Assembly: GCF_000266885.1 (NCBI RefSeq)
Contig: NC_018020.1
Span: 930,001 to 994,000, forward strand
Direction of reading: 5' to 3'
Length of the DNA stretch: 64,000 nucleotides
Origin: Turneriella parva DSM 21527
GTDB lineage: Bacteria; Spirochaetota; Leptospiria; Turneriellales; Turneriellaceae
Under the pieces are notes generated by a model. That model saw nothing but the letters and a program-made list of their open reading frames with translations. It searched no databases and had not been told where the DNA came from. Shown here in pieces: positions 1 through 9,132 of this stretch. Position 1 is the stretch's first letter. Every line of letters begins with the position of its first letter. Position numbers and translations under genes: made by a program.

Positions 1-832
1 AGAGTGCGCGGGCGTTCTGAAACATCTGCGACGAAAGTTCGGTCGTGAGGTTATTCTTCGCGCCGGCACGCGTCACTACCATACCTGTCGCAACGGTAAT
101 CAGCAGCGAAGGTATCTGCGCCACGAGGCCGTCGCCGATCGTGAGCAGCGTATAGGTCTTCAGCGCGGTTTGCAGGCTTTCACCCCGCATCGCCATTCCG
201 ATAATGAGCCCACCGATCACGTTAATCGCGGTGATGATGAGCCCGACGCGCACATCACCCTGAACGAACTTGGTCGCACCATCCATCTGGCCGTAAAAAT
301 CAACTTCGCGCTGCAGGGCTTCTTTTCGCCGCGTGCCCTCTTCTTCAGTGACTCGACCCGAAGTCATGTCGGCTTCGAGGGCCATCTGTCGGCCTGGCAA
401 CGCATCGAGCGCAAAGCGGGCAGACACTTCTGAGATTCGCGTGGCACCTTTCGTGATGACCATCATCTGCACCAAGACGAGAATAATGAACACGACGAAG
501 CCAATGACATAATTGCCGCCGACGACGAACTCACCAAACGCACGAATCAGCTGGCCCTCAAACGCCGGGCCCTTTGCCAGAATAAGCCGTGTCGACGACA
601 CGTTGAGTGCCAGGCGGTAGACCGTGGTCACGAGCAACAGCGTCGGAAAAACAGAGAATTCTGAAATTTCCCGATTGAACATCGCCGTCAACAGCGCGAC
701 GATAGAAATCATAATACTGATCGCCAGCAAAAAGTCGAGCAGCAGCGCGGGCAAAGGAACAATCAGCATCGCGACAACCGCGATTACCGCGACGCCGAGC
801 ATAATATCACCCTGCTGGTACCACTTCTTCAT
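1..832 (-). CDS. flhA: Flagellar export apparatus protein FlhA (partial, N-terminal part only)
   Basis: FlhA is the large inner-membrane component of the flagellar type III export gate. The frame reads leftwards from an ATG at 832-830 and leaves the window, so about 277 N-terminal residues of roughly 700 are visible. They begin MKKWYQQGDIML, and several hydrophobic segments follow. The conserved FHIPEP-family cytoplasmic loop can be read (FALDALPGRQMALEADM, then TEEEGTRRKEALQREVDF and GAMDGATKFV-like QMDGATKFVQGD). The ATG overlaps the flhB stop (ATGA), indicating translational coupling. The family assignment is firm; the C-terminal export domain lies outside the window. Confidence 0.95.
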   Translation of the reverse strand, partial: MKKWYQQGDIMLGVAVIAVVAMLIVPLPALLLDFLLAISIMISIVALLTAMFNREISEFSVFPTLLLVTTVYRLALNVSSTRLILAKGPAFEGQLIRAFGEFVVGGNYVIGFVVFIILVLVQMMVITKGATRISEVSARFALDALPGRQMALEADMTSGRVTEEEGTRRKEALQREVDFYGQMDGATKFVQGDVRVGLIITAINVIGGLIIGMAMRGESLQTALKTYTLLTIGDGLVAQIPSLLITVATGMVVTRAGAKNNLTTELSSQMFQNARAL

Positions 833-1935
833 GCGACCCGCCGGTTACGCGTAATTTTCTCGGTAAGCGCAGGCAGCGCCGCGACGATTTTGGCGACAAG
901 CTCAAACAGGTTATGCGGCAGAATCTGATTCAAAGCGACATTGTCATAAATGAATCGCGCGAGTGGCTTGTCTTCGACGAGCGGCACTTCATTCTGCCTG
1001 GCCACTTCACGAATGATGCGCGCAATTTCATCTTCGCCTTTTGCCACAAGTTTCGGCGGCGTGCCTTCGAAATCGAGTTCGAATTTGATCGCTACCGCAT
1101 AGTGCGTGGGGTTCGTGATGACGAGGTCGGCTGTGGCGACTGCCTGGCGCATTGAACTGCGCAGAGCTTCTTGCATGCGCTGGCGCTGCCGTGCCTTTAT
1201 CTGCGGGTCACCCTCTTGCTCACGGTATTCTTGCTTCACTTCTTGCTTCGTCATCTTCAGACTTTCGATGAACTGCGAGCGCTGAAAGATGTAATCGGGT
1301 ATCGACATCAGTAGCAAGATGACAATGAGCACAAGAGCGAGCTTGAAGCACATGTACCCGAGCGTGCGCAGCGCCTCGCCCACGCCCATGCGGCCGGTTT
1401 TCATGATGCTCAAAAAATCGTCGCTGATCATGAGGTAGCTGACAAGCCCAATCAGCACAACTTTCACGATCGTTTTCAGCAGATTGATATATATCTGCTT
1501 CGAAAAGAATATGCGCTCAACCATGCGGTTGAAACTGAAAGAAATATTCGAGAGTTTTGGACGCAGCGGTTCGAGCGAAAACATAAAACCAGTCTGCGAC
1601 AGGTTACCGATAATGCCCATGATCATGACAGCCGCAAAAAACGGCGCGAGCATAAAAAAAAGTTCGCGCGAAATCATGAGTACCATGGGCATGAGTGTGG
1701 TTTCGTTGATGGCGCCGAGGCTCGAAAAATTGCCGATGTAAACTTTTGCGAGGCGCGCGATTGAAGAGAGAATCCAGCCGGCGCTGGCGAATAGAACGAT
1801 GAGACCAGCGAGCGAACCCAGCGCGGCGGGTATCTCGGCACTTTTCGGTACGCGGCCTTTTTCGCGTTCGCGGCGGCGACGGGTTTCGGTGGGGTCTTCG
1901 GTGCGACCCTCGTCTTCGGCCGCAAACATCGCCAA
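829..1935 (-). CDS. flhB: Flagellar export switch protein FlhB
   Basis: FlhB is the export-gate protein that switches substrate class after self-cleavage. The frame holds a charged N-terminal segment (EDEGRTEDPT), four membrane segments and a soluble C-terminal domain with the autocleavage motif NPTH. The open frame extends to a TTG at 2085. I place the start at TTG 1935 because GAGGAT lies about 10 bases upstream and because this puts the NPTH asparagine at residue 275, close to its usual place near 269. The longer version would add 50 unrecognised residues. A TTGACA box (2120-2115, minus) lies upstream of 2085. It overlaps flhA by 4 bases. No fliR lies directly upstream. Confidence 0.93.
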   Translation of the reverse strand: MAMFAAEDEGRTEDPTETRRRREREKGRVPKSAEIPAALGSLAGLIVLFASAGWILSSIARLAKVYIGNFSSLGAINETTLMPMVLMISRELFFMLAPFFAAVMIMGIIGNLSQTGFMFSLEPLRPKLSNISFSFNRMVERIFFSKQIYINLLKTIVKVVLIGLVSYLMISDDFLSIMKTGRMGVGEALRTLGYMCFKLALVLIVILLLMSIPDYIFQRSQFIESLKMTKQEVKQEYREQEGDPQIKARQRQRMQEALRSSMRQAVATADLVITNPTHYAVAIKFELDFEGTPPKLVAKGEDEIARIIREVARQNEVPLVEDKPLARFIYDNVALNQILPHNLFELVAKIVAALPALTEKITRNRRVA

Positions 1936-2160
1936 GAGGTCTAGATCCTCATTGACGAATGGCAAAGCAGGTGAGGATATCGATGCGTACTGAAGGTCAG
2001 GAAACAGTTCGTCGGGCCGGCCGCCGAAGAGCCGGTGAATCGGGCGCCAAAGCGCAATTAAGGATAGAATGCACCAGTAGCGCAATAATGCGACATAATA
2101 CAGAATGCGTGGGCTGTCAAGGCTTTAGAGGCGAGTCATTAACTTAGGGTCCTGCGGACT

Positions 2161-3564
2161 TTAGTTAATGACGGACATCTGCTTCCACTTGCCCCCGACG
2201 AAACGGCGCCAGAAGACCGAAGCCTGCACAATGCTGAAAACCGTTGCGGCGCCCCAGGCCCAGTAGACTGCACCAGGCTTGTCTTGAAAGAGCCAAGCCG
2301 GCATAACCATCAGCGGCCAGGGAAGTATCAACGCCACAATCGTCACAAAGCGCGTATCGCCGGCGCCCTTCAGCGAAAACGAGAAGATCAGGTTGACGCT
2401 GTCTGAAATCGTAAACGTCGCCACAAACATGAGAAGATACGGCGCGATAACACTGACCTTAGCCCACATTTCGGCGTCGTTCTTGTTGGCGAACCAGCTG
2501 AGGTAAAACCCGGGAAAAAGAACAAACGTCAGACCCGCCGTTAAGATGTACATGACGGTGACCTGCCAGCCGGCCCAGACGGCGCGCTCGGCCTGGTCGG
2601 GTTTTTTCTCCCCCAGAAACTGGCCGACGAGCACTGAAGTTGCCTGTGCCATGCCCAGCGTTGGCAGAATCGACAGCATCATGATGGTCACGACAATCGA
2701 TGATGCTGAAAGCGCGGCGCTGCCGTCTGCCATGCGGCCGATGAATATCAGAAAGATGCTGAACGCAAGGCCTTCGAGCGCCCACTGCATGCCGCTCGGC
2801 ACGCCAAAGCGGATAAACCTTGCCATGAGTTCATTATTCCATTTCCAGCCTGTGGTCAGCCCATATTCGCGGCGCTCACGGTCGCTGAACACGAGATACA
2901 TGCCGTAGAGCGCCGCGATCGCGGTGCCGATCGCTGTGGCATAACCCGCACCGGCGATTCCCATTTTGGGAAAGCCAAGTTTCCCGAGAATCATGCAATA
3001 ATCGAGAATGGCATTGGCGACAAGACCCACGCCATTAATCTGCATGATCACCTGCGTGCGCCCAAGGCCGGTGAAATAGCCGCTCGCGGCAGCGACGACC
3101 GCCGTCGGCAGCGCCGAAAAGCACATCGCGACAAAATAGTCAACTTCAAGGCGCTGCATGGAGCTCGCATGCCCCATCGCACCGAACACACTACCGGCAA
3201 ATGGTATCAAACCGATAAAAAGCAAACCGCCGATGATGCTCACATAGATTGCCTGCCAGACAGCCGGGCCTATCATTGCGTTGCGGTTTGCGCCGAAATA
3301 CTGCGCCACGAAGGTCGTGACGTAAGAGGCTGTTTGTTGTAAGAGCGCCATGGGAGTCCAGAAGACGCCCATGACGGCCACAGCTGCGCCCATCGCTTCG
3401 GTGGCGTAATCAGCGAGAAACAGACGATCGATTGTCATCTGCAGGTTCCAAAAACTATTGGCGACGATAAGCGGCCACGCGATCTTTAAGATAGCCTTCC
3501 ATCGGCCGGCGCGGCTCGCGGGCAGTTCAGCCATGGGTTCGAGGTTTGTGACAGGTTCAGACAT
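2161..3564 (-). CDS. MATE family efflux transporter
   Basis: A predicted multidrug and toxin extrusion antiporter of 467 residues with about 12 hydrophobic segments and the two-lobed internal repeat of the MATE family (N-lobe near residues 25-235, C-lobe near 250-450). Early polar positions typical of the family are visible in the first helix pair (WPLIVANSFWNLQMTIDRLF). The substrate cannot be read from the sequence. It lies 20 bases downstream of the outer-membrane barrel gene and is the last gene of the long minus-strand run, which suggests co-transcription with the RND module. It uses an ATG start and a TAA stop. Confidence 0.9.
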   Translation of the reverse strand: MSEPVTNLEPMAELPASRAGRWKAILKIAWPLIVANSFWNLQMTIDRLFLADYATEAMGAAVAVMGVFWTPMALLQQTASYVTTFVAQYFGANRNAMIGPAVWQAIYVSIIGGLLFIGLIPFAGSVFGAMGHASSMQRLEVDYFVAMCFSALPTAVVAAASGYFTGLGRTQVIMQINGVGLVANAILDYCMILGKLGFPKMGIAGAGYATAIGTAIAALYGMYLVFSDRERREYGLTTGWKWNNELMARFIRFGVPSGMQWALEGLAFSIFLIFIGRMADGSAALSASSIVVTIMMLSILPTLGMAQATSVLVGQFLGEKKPDQAERAVWAGWQVTVMYILTAGLTFVLFPGFYLSWFANKNDAEMWAKVSVIAPYLLMFVATFTISDSVNLIFSFSLKGAGDTRFVTIVALILPWPLMVMPAWLFQDKPGAVYWAWGAATVFSIVQASVFWRRFVGGKWKQMSVIN

Positions 3565-3584
3565 GAATCTCTCTTTATGGTGGT

Positions 3585-4940
3585 TTATTTGGCCAGGTCG
3601 AATGCGTATGAAAGCTGCAGGTCAACCCTGTCGTACTTGTCGAAAATTCTCAGATCAGGGTCGCCCGAGGCGATCACTACCCCGGTATATTGTACATACG
3701 CGCCGATAGCATCGGTCACCTTGTACGTCAGGTTGAAACGAATCAGCAGGTTGCTGTATTTGAGAAAGGTAAATGCGAAAGAATTGAAGCTAAGCGTATC
3801 GCGCAGAAAGTTCTTCGACCAGCCGAGGGCATACGAGTGCATCGCGGTATCGCGCACGAGCGTGGGGTCGCGCTGCGTCGGCGCCGAGACAGAGTATTCG
3901 AGAATGAGACTGCCATATGCAGTGGTATTGTAGTCGAGCCCGAGCGTGCCCCCGACGACATCGGCTTTCTTCACATCGGCAGGCATGCTGATGAGCTCAC
4001 CCGTCGCCGGGTTGGGCAGCTGCGCCACTGTCTGGTTGAGACGGCCAAACTGGTATGCGCCTTCTGCCTTTAACAACAGACCCGCAAAGGGAAAATTTGC
4101 AGAAAAGCCCGTGGTGTTGTACGCCGCGTGCTGCGCCTCAAAGCGAAAGTTCTGCGGGTTGATGCGAAACAGCGGGTCGCGGTTATAGAACCGCCCGGCA
4201 AAGACCGAGACTGCACCGCCCCCGAAGTATGCGGTGTACTGCGCGCCGCCCTCGACTTCGCGGCCATAGTCTGAGGCTCGATGTATCTCCACACCAGGTA
4301 TCAGTGAATAGGGATGATCGCGGTCGGTATAGCGCGTGAACACCGGGTAAGGAATAAAAATCAGCTGCAGCTCTTGATTCGGCAAAAACCAATCGACCCT
4401 GACCGTGTTTTGCCCGATGCGCGCCTCTTGTGGCTGCGCAAAGAACGCTTTCGTCGCATCGCGCGCCGAGATCACATCCGATACGGGTAAAATATCTGCC
4501 TTGCCCCACACTGTAATGATCTTGCCGACCGAGATAGAAACATTATCGAATGACTTGCGGTAATAGAGCTCGCTCATCAGCGCTTCGAATTCATAGCCGT
4601 TACGCGTGTAGCTGCTATCGTTCTCGATGCGGTACGCGGCGTTATAGCGCGCCCAACCTTCGCCATAAATCTGGCCCCATGAAGCCTGGTGGTCGAGCGT
4701 CAGCGCCGTGAAAGGCCCGAGAAAAACGAAACGATTATCAATCTGGCGGCCCAGCTCCATGACTGCCTTGCCGCGCACCGGCAGTGTAAACTTGCCGTCA
4801 CCTTTTTGTTTCGCAGGTTCTGTCGGTTCTTCAAATTCGAAGTCGTCGCTTGCCGATTTGGTTTCGGCCGGCGACTCAAATTCGAACTCTTGCGCAGAGA
4901 GAATTCTGCTCGCCAACAGCAGTATAGCTAATTTCTTCAA
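3585..4940 (-). CDS. Predicted outer-membrane beta-barrel protein of the RND module
   Basis: A 451-residue exported protein with a short signal peptide ending near residue 16 (LLLASRILSAQ). An acidic linker carries two FEFE-type stretches. The rest is an amphipathic, aromatic-rich region ending in alternating hydrophobic residues, as in outer-membrane barrels. It resembles DUF1302/porin-like proteins found beside MMPL-type RND pumps and LolA-like proteins, but that family name is only a suggestion. The start codon is TTG at 4940. The purine run AGAGGGGGACA just upstream belongs to a palindromic repeat, which therefore seems to supply the ribosome-binding site. The likely role is an outer-membrane partner in lipid or hydrophobic-molecule traffic. 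Confidence 0.72.
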   Translation of the reverse strand: MKKLAILLLASRILSAQEFEFESPAETKSASDDFEFEEPTEPAKQKGDGKFTLPVRGKAVMELGRQIDNRFVFLGPFTALTLDHQASWGQIYGEGWARYNAAYRIENDSSYTRNGYEFEALMSELYYRKSFDNVSISVGKIITVWGKADILPVSDVISARDATKAFFAQPQEARIGQNTVRVDWFLPNQELQLIFIPYPVFTRYTDRDHPYSLIPGVEIHRASDYGREVEGGAQYTAYFGGGAVSVFAGRFYNRDPLFRINPQNFRFEAQHAAYNTTGFSANFPFAGLLLKAEGAYQFGRLNQTVAQLPNPATGELISMPADVKKADVVGGTLGLDYNTTAYGSLILEYSVSAPTQRDPTLVRDTAMHSYALGWSKNFLRDTLSFNSFAFTFLKYSNLLIRFNLTYKVTDAIGAYVQYTGVVIASGDPDLRIFDKYDRVDLQLSYAFDLAK

Positions 4941-4942
4941 GT

Positions 4943-5000
4943 GTCCCCCTCTGCCCTATCGGGCACCTCCCCCGCTTGCGGGGGAGGTCGGGAGGGGGAC
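4943..5000. repeat. GC-rich palindromic repeat, copy B
   Basis: An imperfect palindrome: outer arms GTCCCCCT and AGGGGGAC, inner arms ACCTCCCCCGC and GCGGGGGAGGT, plus a small GCCC-TATC-GGGC side hairpin. It shares this plan with the copies at 18291-18348 and 62784-62838, in inverted orientation relative to the first. It fills most of the 77-base gap between the LolA-like gene and the barrel gene and abuts the barrel gene's TTG start. Confidence 0.85.
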
Positions 5001-5017
5001 ATAGATCGCGTCAGACA

Positions 5018-5944
5018 CTAGCGAATACTGCCCATTTGGCTTTCACGAAACGCGCTGTCTTGTACCGCGCGCGTATCAAACAACGCTTCGGGTATCGGCA
5101 AGTTTATCTTCACCTTTTCGAGTTTCATAAGGCTCATGCGGTTATTCTTATGGTTCACAACAATCAGCTGCCGCGCAACGTGAACACCGCCCACGACCTG
5201 AATGTCTTTTGAGAAAAAGGTTTTGACCAAACGGTTCTGCCGGTCGTAAGAGTCAGACTTGACCGCGATAAAGGTGGATTTATCAACCCACAGAACACCG
5301 CGACCGTACGACGATTTGGGCGCACGTGAAGCAGTCGGAAACGACTCAAGAATATAGCAATCCTTACCGTCGACCTTCTCTTCGCCCAGGTACGAATAGT
5401 TGTAATCGCTCAGGCGAACTTTCTCAATGTCTTCATAAGCAATCTCAGAACCGAACAGCGTACCGGTCTTGGGAGAGTTTGAACTTTCGGCAACGATGCG
5501 CTTGAGTTTCTTGAGCGCTGGCAGATACATCCATTGTTCAGTGTCTTTGCCCGCCTGTTCGTAATCTTTCTGCAAAAAGGCCGAACCTTTTTCGTCGGCG
5601 GGTTCGCTGATAACGCTGAGGCCAATCGTGTCTTCGAGCGCCGGGCCGACGTCTTTGCTGATCGACTCGAATGACTTGGTACGTGCCTGGCCGCTGCACT
5701 TGCGCTTCTCACCCTGCGCCTCAAATGCGCAGGTGATGACCTTCGTCAGGTTGTACGAGGTTTTGCCGTCATCGCGCTTAATCATCTTGCGCGCAATTTC
5801 TTTCGCCTTGGCTGGCTCTTTCAGCTGCTGGGCTGCAAGGGGAAGAATCAGCAGCAAGGCAAGCAATGTCCCCACCCCGCCCTTCAGGCACCCCTCCCCG
5901 CATGCGGGGAGGGGACGGGGGTGGGGAGTCTTTATTTCAGTCAT
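5018..5944 (-). CDS. LolA-like outer-membrane lipoprotein-sorting protein, signal peptide carrying a repeat
   Basis: A predicted periplasmic protein of 308 residues. The body (residues 50-300) resembles the LolA-like lipoprotein-sorting domain that accompanies MMPL pumps. It includes YLPALKKLKRI, the FGSEIAYEDIEK region and a conserved YILESFP strand. Residues 4 to about 27 (PHPRPLPACGEG...) are encoded by a palindromic repeat and precede a normal hydrophobic stretch (TLLALLLILPLAAQ). The ATG overlaps the RND stop (ATGA). A start at the internal TTG encoding Leu28 would give a normal signal peptide and would use repeat sequence as ribosome-binding site. It ends with TAG. Confidence 0.8.
   Translation of the reverse strand: MTEIKTPHPRPLPACGEGCLKGGVGTLLALLLILPLAAQQLKEPAKAKEIARKMIKRDDGKTSYNLTKVITCAFEAQGEKRKCSGQARTKSFESISKDVGPALEDTIGLSVISEPADEKGSAFLQKDYEQAGKDTEQWMYLPALKKLKRIVAESSNSPKTGTLFGSEIAYEDIEKVRLSDYNYSYLGEEKVDGKDCYILESFPTASRAPKSSYGRGVLWVDKSTFIAVKSDSYDRQNRLVKTFFSKDIQVVGGVHVARQLIVVNHKNNRMSLMKLEKVKINLPIPEALFDTRAVQDSAFRESQMGSIR
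5868..5929. repeat. GC-rich palindromic repeat, copy D, inside a coding sequence
   Basis: Outer arms GTCCCCACCCC and GGGGTGGGGA surround a central CCCCTCCCCGC/GCGGGGAGGGG palindrome. A GCCC-TTCAGGC side hairpin is present. It lies within the first codons of the LolA-like gene without breaking its frame. It is the same general plan as copies A-C but with a distinct arm sequence. Confidence 0.85.
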
Positions 5945-8532
5945 GAGTGTGCTCCTATTACCTTTTTGGTTTTTCCGAATACGGTGAGTAGCGCCGGCAA
6001 GAAGAACAGGTCGGCGAAGAGTGCGCTCGATATGGCGATTGCCGAGAGCATTCCGAAGTTTCTGAAGGGAACGTAAACCGAAGGCAGAAAAATCAGAAAA
6101 CCTACGGACAAAATTACCGAGGTGAAGATCATCGCCTGCCCCACTTCTCTGAGGGTCGTCTTGATTGCATCTAGCCTGTCATGGCCTGCGTGCAGCTCGC
6201 CGCGGTAGTGCGTGAGAAAATGAATCGTATCGTCGACGGCGATGCCGATCGCAATCGGCAGCACCAGCAGCGTATCTGAATCGAGTGGAATTTTCGCCCA
6301 CCCGGTCACGCCGACCGTCACCAATATCGGAAAGATATTGGGCAACATCGCGATGATGCCAAAGCGTATGGTGCCATAGATCAGAAACATGATGATCGTG
6401 ATCACAACAAGCGCAAGGCCGAATGACGAAATCTGCGACTGGGTCAAAAAGCCGGTCAGTCTCATCATGATGGGAATTCCGCCCGTTGCGTAATAGCTGA
6501 AATCGGCATTACCTTTCTTGAGAGGTTCGAGGTATTCTTTGAGCCAGCCTTCAACCTGGCTTAAGAACTCTACATATTCGAAAGAACTCTTGTTCACGAC
6601 TTGCAGCGTAATGCGTCCCTTTTCCCAATCATCGTCGGCGAAAAGTTTGCGCGACTCAGGGTCGGCCGAATCATACAGAAGCAGCACCTGCTTTAGCTTC
6701 TGGTTGTCTGCGGGTATCGAATAGAAAGGCGATTCTGTGCCTGCCTTTACAGCGCCGCGACCCATAAGGTTCTTGTGTGCATCTTTTACGGCGTTGACAA
6801 GAGACGTTGTTTTGGTCACGAAATCAGGCCGCTCTTTTTTCGCGCGCTCAGCGAGCTGGTCCATTGCGTTTAAGAGCTGCACATCTTTTAGCCCATCGTT
6901 CTTGCCGGTATTGATGACGATCTCAACGTTTGTCGTGCCGCCGAAATGCTTATCGAGCGTTTCAAAAGTTTCTTTGAAACCGTAACCGGGCTTTACCGAC
7001 TCGAGAAAATTCGTATCGACAATCACCCGGGGATACCCCGTTAGGCTGAGAATCATAATGACGCTGAAAAGCGCGATGATAAACTTAGGCCTCGCCTGCG
7101 TCGACGCCATGATGAAGCCGATAAAGCGCTGAATCTGGCGCTCAAACACACCTTGTACTTTTTCGCCCGTTGCTTTGTCGCGCGAAGCGCCCGGCGCCCA
7201 GATACCGAGCAGGGCCGGTAACAAGAAAATGGTGCCGATATACGCGAACAGAATGCCGCACGAAGCCGCAACGGCGAAATTTCTGATCGGCACGATGGGT
7301 ACGACAATCAGCGAAAGCATGCCCGCAAGAGTTGTCAATGTCGCCAACATGATCGAAATGCCTGACTTTTCATAGGCCTTCGTCAATGCCGGCCTTTTGT
7401 CGAGCGTCACGTTGAAATATTTGTAGCCCGAGATAATGTGCACCGAACTCGAGATGCCCACTGTGAGGTTGAGAATCACGACTATGTTGATCATCATCGT
7501 CATGGTTACATCGGCCAGACCGATCAGGCCGAGGGTCCAGACGACCGACAGCGCGATAATCAGCGTCGGCCAGAGCATCGCCGAAAGCGAACGAAAGGCG
7601 ATCGCGAGAGTCACGAGTATCAAAAGCAGGGCGAGGCCCATGATCATGCCCATCTGCGTCATCATGATATTCATGAAAAACGACGCCACCCAGGGGCCGC
7701 CGCCTATGAGGTAGTCCATGACCTGCGACGAGGGTTCGCCGACGGTTGGGTTGGCCCAGTTGTGCGCCTTCAGCACCTTTTCGAGCTCGGCGTTAAATGC
7801 CATATAATCGGTTGGGTCGGCGCTCTCCATTTTCGGCACCTTATTGCGGTCTTTTTTCGCGGCCTTGTTTTCAGAAAAGTCGAAGTCGTCGGCAGACCCA
7901 GCGGCCTTCTGAGGCTCTTTGCTCTTCTGGATTCGGGCACCGTAGTCGGTGAGAATCATGATCGCGCCGAACTCCGAATTCTTTGAGAAGAAGCTGCCGG
8001 GAAAATCGCGCTGCGCGAATGCAACCTTCTTTATTTCTGCGAGCAGTTTATTGTCGGGAATCGTAAGCCCGATGAACTTGCGGTTCTTGAGCGTATCGTT
8101 TTTCGACTCGAGAAAGTCGGCGCTGACAATCGTGCGAATGCGCGTAATGCGCCCCAGCGGCGAATCTTTCTCTATGCGCTTCTTGTTCAACTCATCTTCA
8201 AGAGCCTTTACCTTTTTGAGGGTTTCTGCCTCGAACACCTCTTTGCCGGCGGGCTTAAACATAATAAGTACGTATTCGTCCGAGCCAAAGAAGTAGCGAA
8301 AACGATGGTAGTCGAGCAGCGAAGAATCACCGGCGTCGAGCCAGGTGTCAAATGTCTGGTCAACCTTCAGATTACCCAGGCCGAAGCTTAGCGCGACAGT
8401 GAGGGCCGCGAAGAAACCAAGAATACTCCAGCGGCGGCGATGCGAGAATTCTGGTATTGCAGTCATGAGTTTCGTGTATTTGTTTAGCCAGCGATCGATG
8501 AATCGCTCTTTTTGTTCGGTCGTCTTGTTCAT
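5941..8532 (-). CDS. MMPL/RND superfamily transporter
   Basis: An 863-residue transporter with the RND plan: an N-terminal membrane helix (about residues 30-50), a large periplasmic loop, a block of five or six helices (about 285-440), a second loop, and a C-terminal helix block (about 690-855). The helices contain the Gly-rich sterol-sensing-like stretches of the MMPL family, and GIAVDDTIHFLTHYR is a typical RND signature. Acidic residues lie in the membrane-proximal segments. The family exports lipids and other hydrophobic molecules; the substrate here is unknown. It is coupled by 4-base overlaps to the SRPBCC gene upstream and the LolA-like gene downstream, which supports one export module. 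Confidence 0.92.
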   Translation of the reverse strand: MNKTTEQKERFIDRWLNKYTKLMTAIPEFSHRRRWSILGFFAALTVALSFGLGNLKVDQTFDTWLDAGDSSLLDYHRFRYFFGSDEYVLIMFKPAGKEVFEAETLKKVKALEDELNKKRIEKDSPLGRITRIRTIVSADFLESKNDTLKNRKFIGLTIPDNKLLAEIKKVAFAQRDFPGSFFSKNSEFGAIMILTDYGARIQKSKEPQKAAGSADDFDFSENKAAKKDRNKVPKMESADPTDYMAFNAELEKVLKAHNWANPTVGEPSSQVMDYLIGGGPWVASFFMNIMMTQMGMIMGLALLLILVTLAIAFRSLSAMLWPTLIIALSVVWTLGLIGLADVTMTMMINIVVILNLTVGISSSVHIISGYKYFNVTLDKRPALTKAYEKSGISIMLATLTTLAGMLSLIVVPIVPIRNFAVAASCGILFAYIGTIFLLPALLGIWAPGASRDKATGEKVQGVFERQIQRFIGFIMASTQARPKFIIALFSVIMILSLTGYPRVIVDTNFLESVKPGYGFKETFETLDKHFGGTTNVEIVINTGKNDGLKDVQLLNAMDQLAERAKKERPDFVTKTTSLVNAVKDAHKNLMGRGAVKAGTESPFYSIPADNQKLKQVLLLYDSADPESRKLFADDDWEKGRITLQVVNKSSFEYVEFLSQVEGWLKEYLEPLKKGNADFSYYATGGIPIMMRLTGFLTQSQISSFGLALVVITIIMFLIYGTIRFGIIAMLPNIFPILVTVGVTGWAKIPLDSDTLLVLPIAIGIAVDDTIHFLTHYRGELHAGHDRLDAIKTTLREVGQAMIFTSVILSVGFLIFLPSVYVPFRNFGMLSAIAISSALFADLFFLPALLTVFGKTKKVIGAHS

Positions 8533-9014
8533 CTGTTCCCTATTTTAGCCTCATTTATTCTTTGCAACACCGCTTCAAGGCGGTCAAAATTTTCTTCGTT
8601 GGCTATTCGAACAAAATCTTTAACCCGTTCATACTCTTCTTGCAATACAAAAGTCATGACAAAATTCACTTGAGTACCCATACCGGCTTTGGTAATTTCG
8701 ATCGACATTCGAAACGCATGTACGGGCTCGATGTGGTCGAACACGATAAGCTCGTTCTGCCTGATCTCAACAAAGCGGCAGAAATTCTCAAAATCACTGC
8801 CATTGGGTGCGTGCATGGTAAAACGCCATATACCACCCGGCTTAAAATCAAACTCATGAAACGTATTTTTAAAGCCGTTCGGCCCCCACCACTCGGCGAG
8901 AAGCGAGGGCTTCGCGAAGCCTTCATACACCGATTCGCGTGAATACGTAATAGTTCGCGTGTTGACGATTGTATGCGGCGAATCGTCGGGTGCCACCAAA
9001 GAATCTGCACTCAT
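8529..9014 (-). CDS. SRPBCC/AHSA1 domain protein 1
   Basis: A 161-residue helix-grip protein of the AHSA1 (activator of Hsp90 ATPase homologue 1-like) group. The hallmark AEWWGPNGF and FDFKPGGIWRFTMHAPNG segments are visible near residues 40-80. Members form a deep hydrophobic cavity that can bind small hydrophobic ligands, but most bacterial members have no known function. It overlaps the RND gene start by 4 bases, so it is probably made together with the pump. A 118-base gap with two hairpins separates it from the next upstream gene, making a possible internal transcription break. Confidence 0.9.
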   Translation of the reverse strand: MSADSLVAPDDSPHTIVNTRTITYSRESVYEGFAKPSLLAEWWGPNGFKNTFHEFDFKPGGIWRFTMHAPNGSDFENFCRFVEIRQNELIVFDHIEPVHAFRMSIEITKAGMGTQVNFVMTFVLQEEYERVKDFVRIANEENFDRLEAVLQRINEAKIGNR

Positions 9015-9032
9015 CAGTTAATCCACCTTGCA

Positions 9033-9080
9033 TTTCTGCATGAAGCAGAAACAAGAGCGAAACGGCTTACAATGTAAGCC
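9033..9080. terminator. Pair of hairpins between SRPBCC genes 2 and 1
   Basis: Two perfect short hairpins follow each other: TTTCTGC-ATGAA-GCAGAAA (9033-9051) and GGCTTAC-AAT-GTAAGCC (9064-9080). They lie in the only gap longer than 100 bases inside the minus-strand run. Neither is followed by a clear U-tract on the minus strand, so they may be attenuating or processing sites rather than classical terminators. Confidence 0.45.
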
Positions 9081-9132
9081 TGTAAAGCATTTTCCGCGAA
9101 TTGGTATCGGATGGCGGCTTTCAGGTTCCATT

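Noticed and set aside
7438-7986. Histidine-rich 182-codon frame antisense to the RND gene
   Set aside because: His/Arg/Asp-rich composition is the typical shadow of membrane-protein codons on the other strand.
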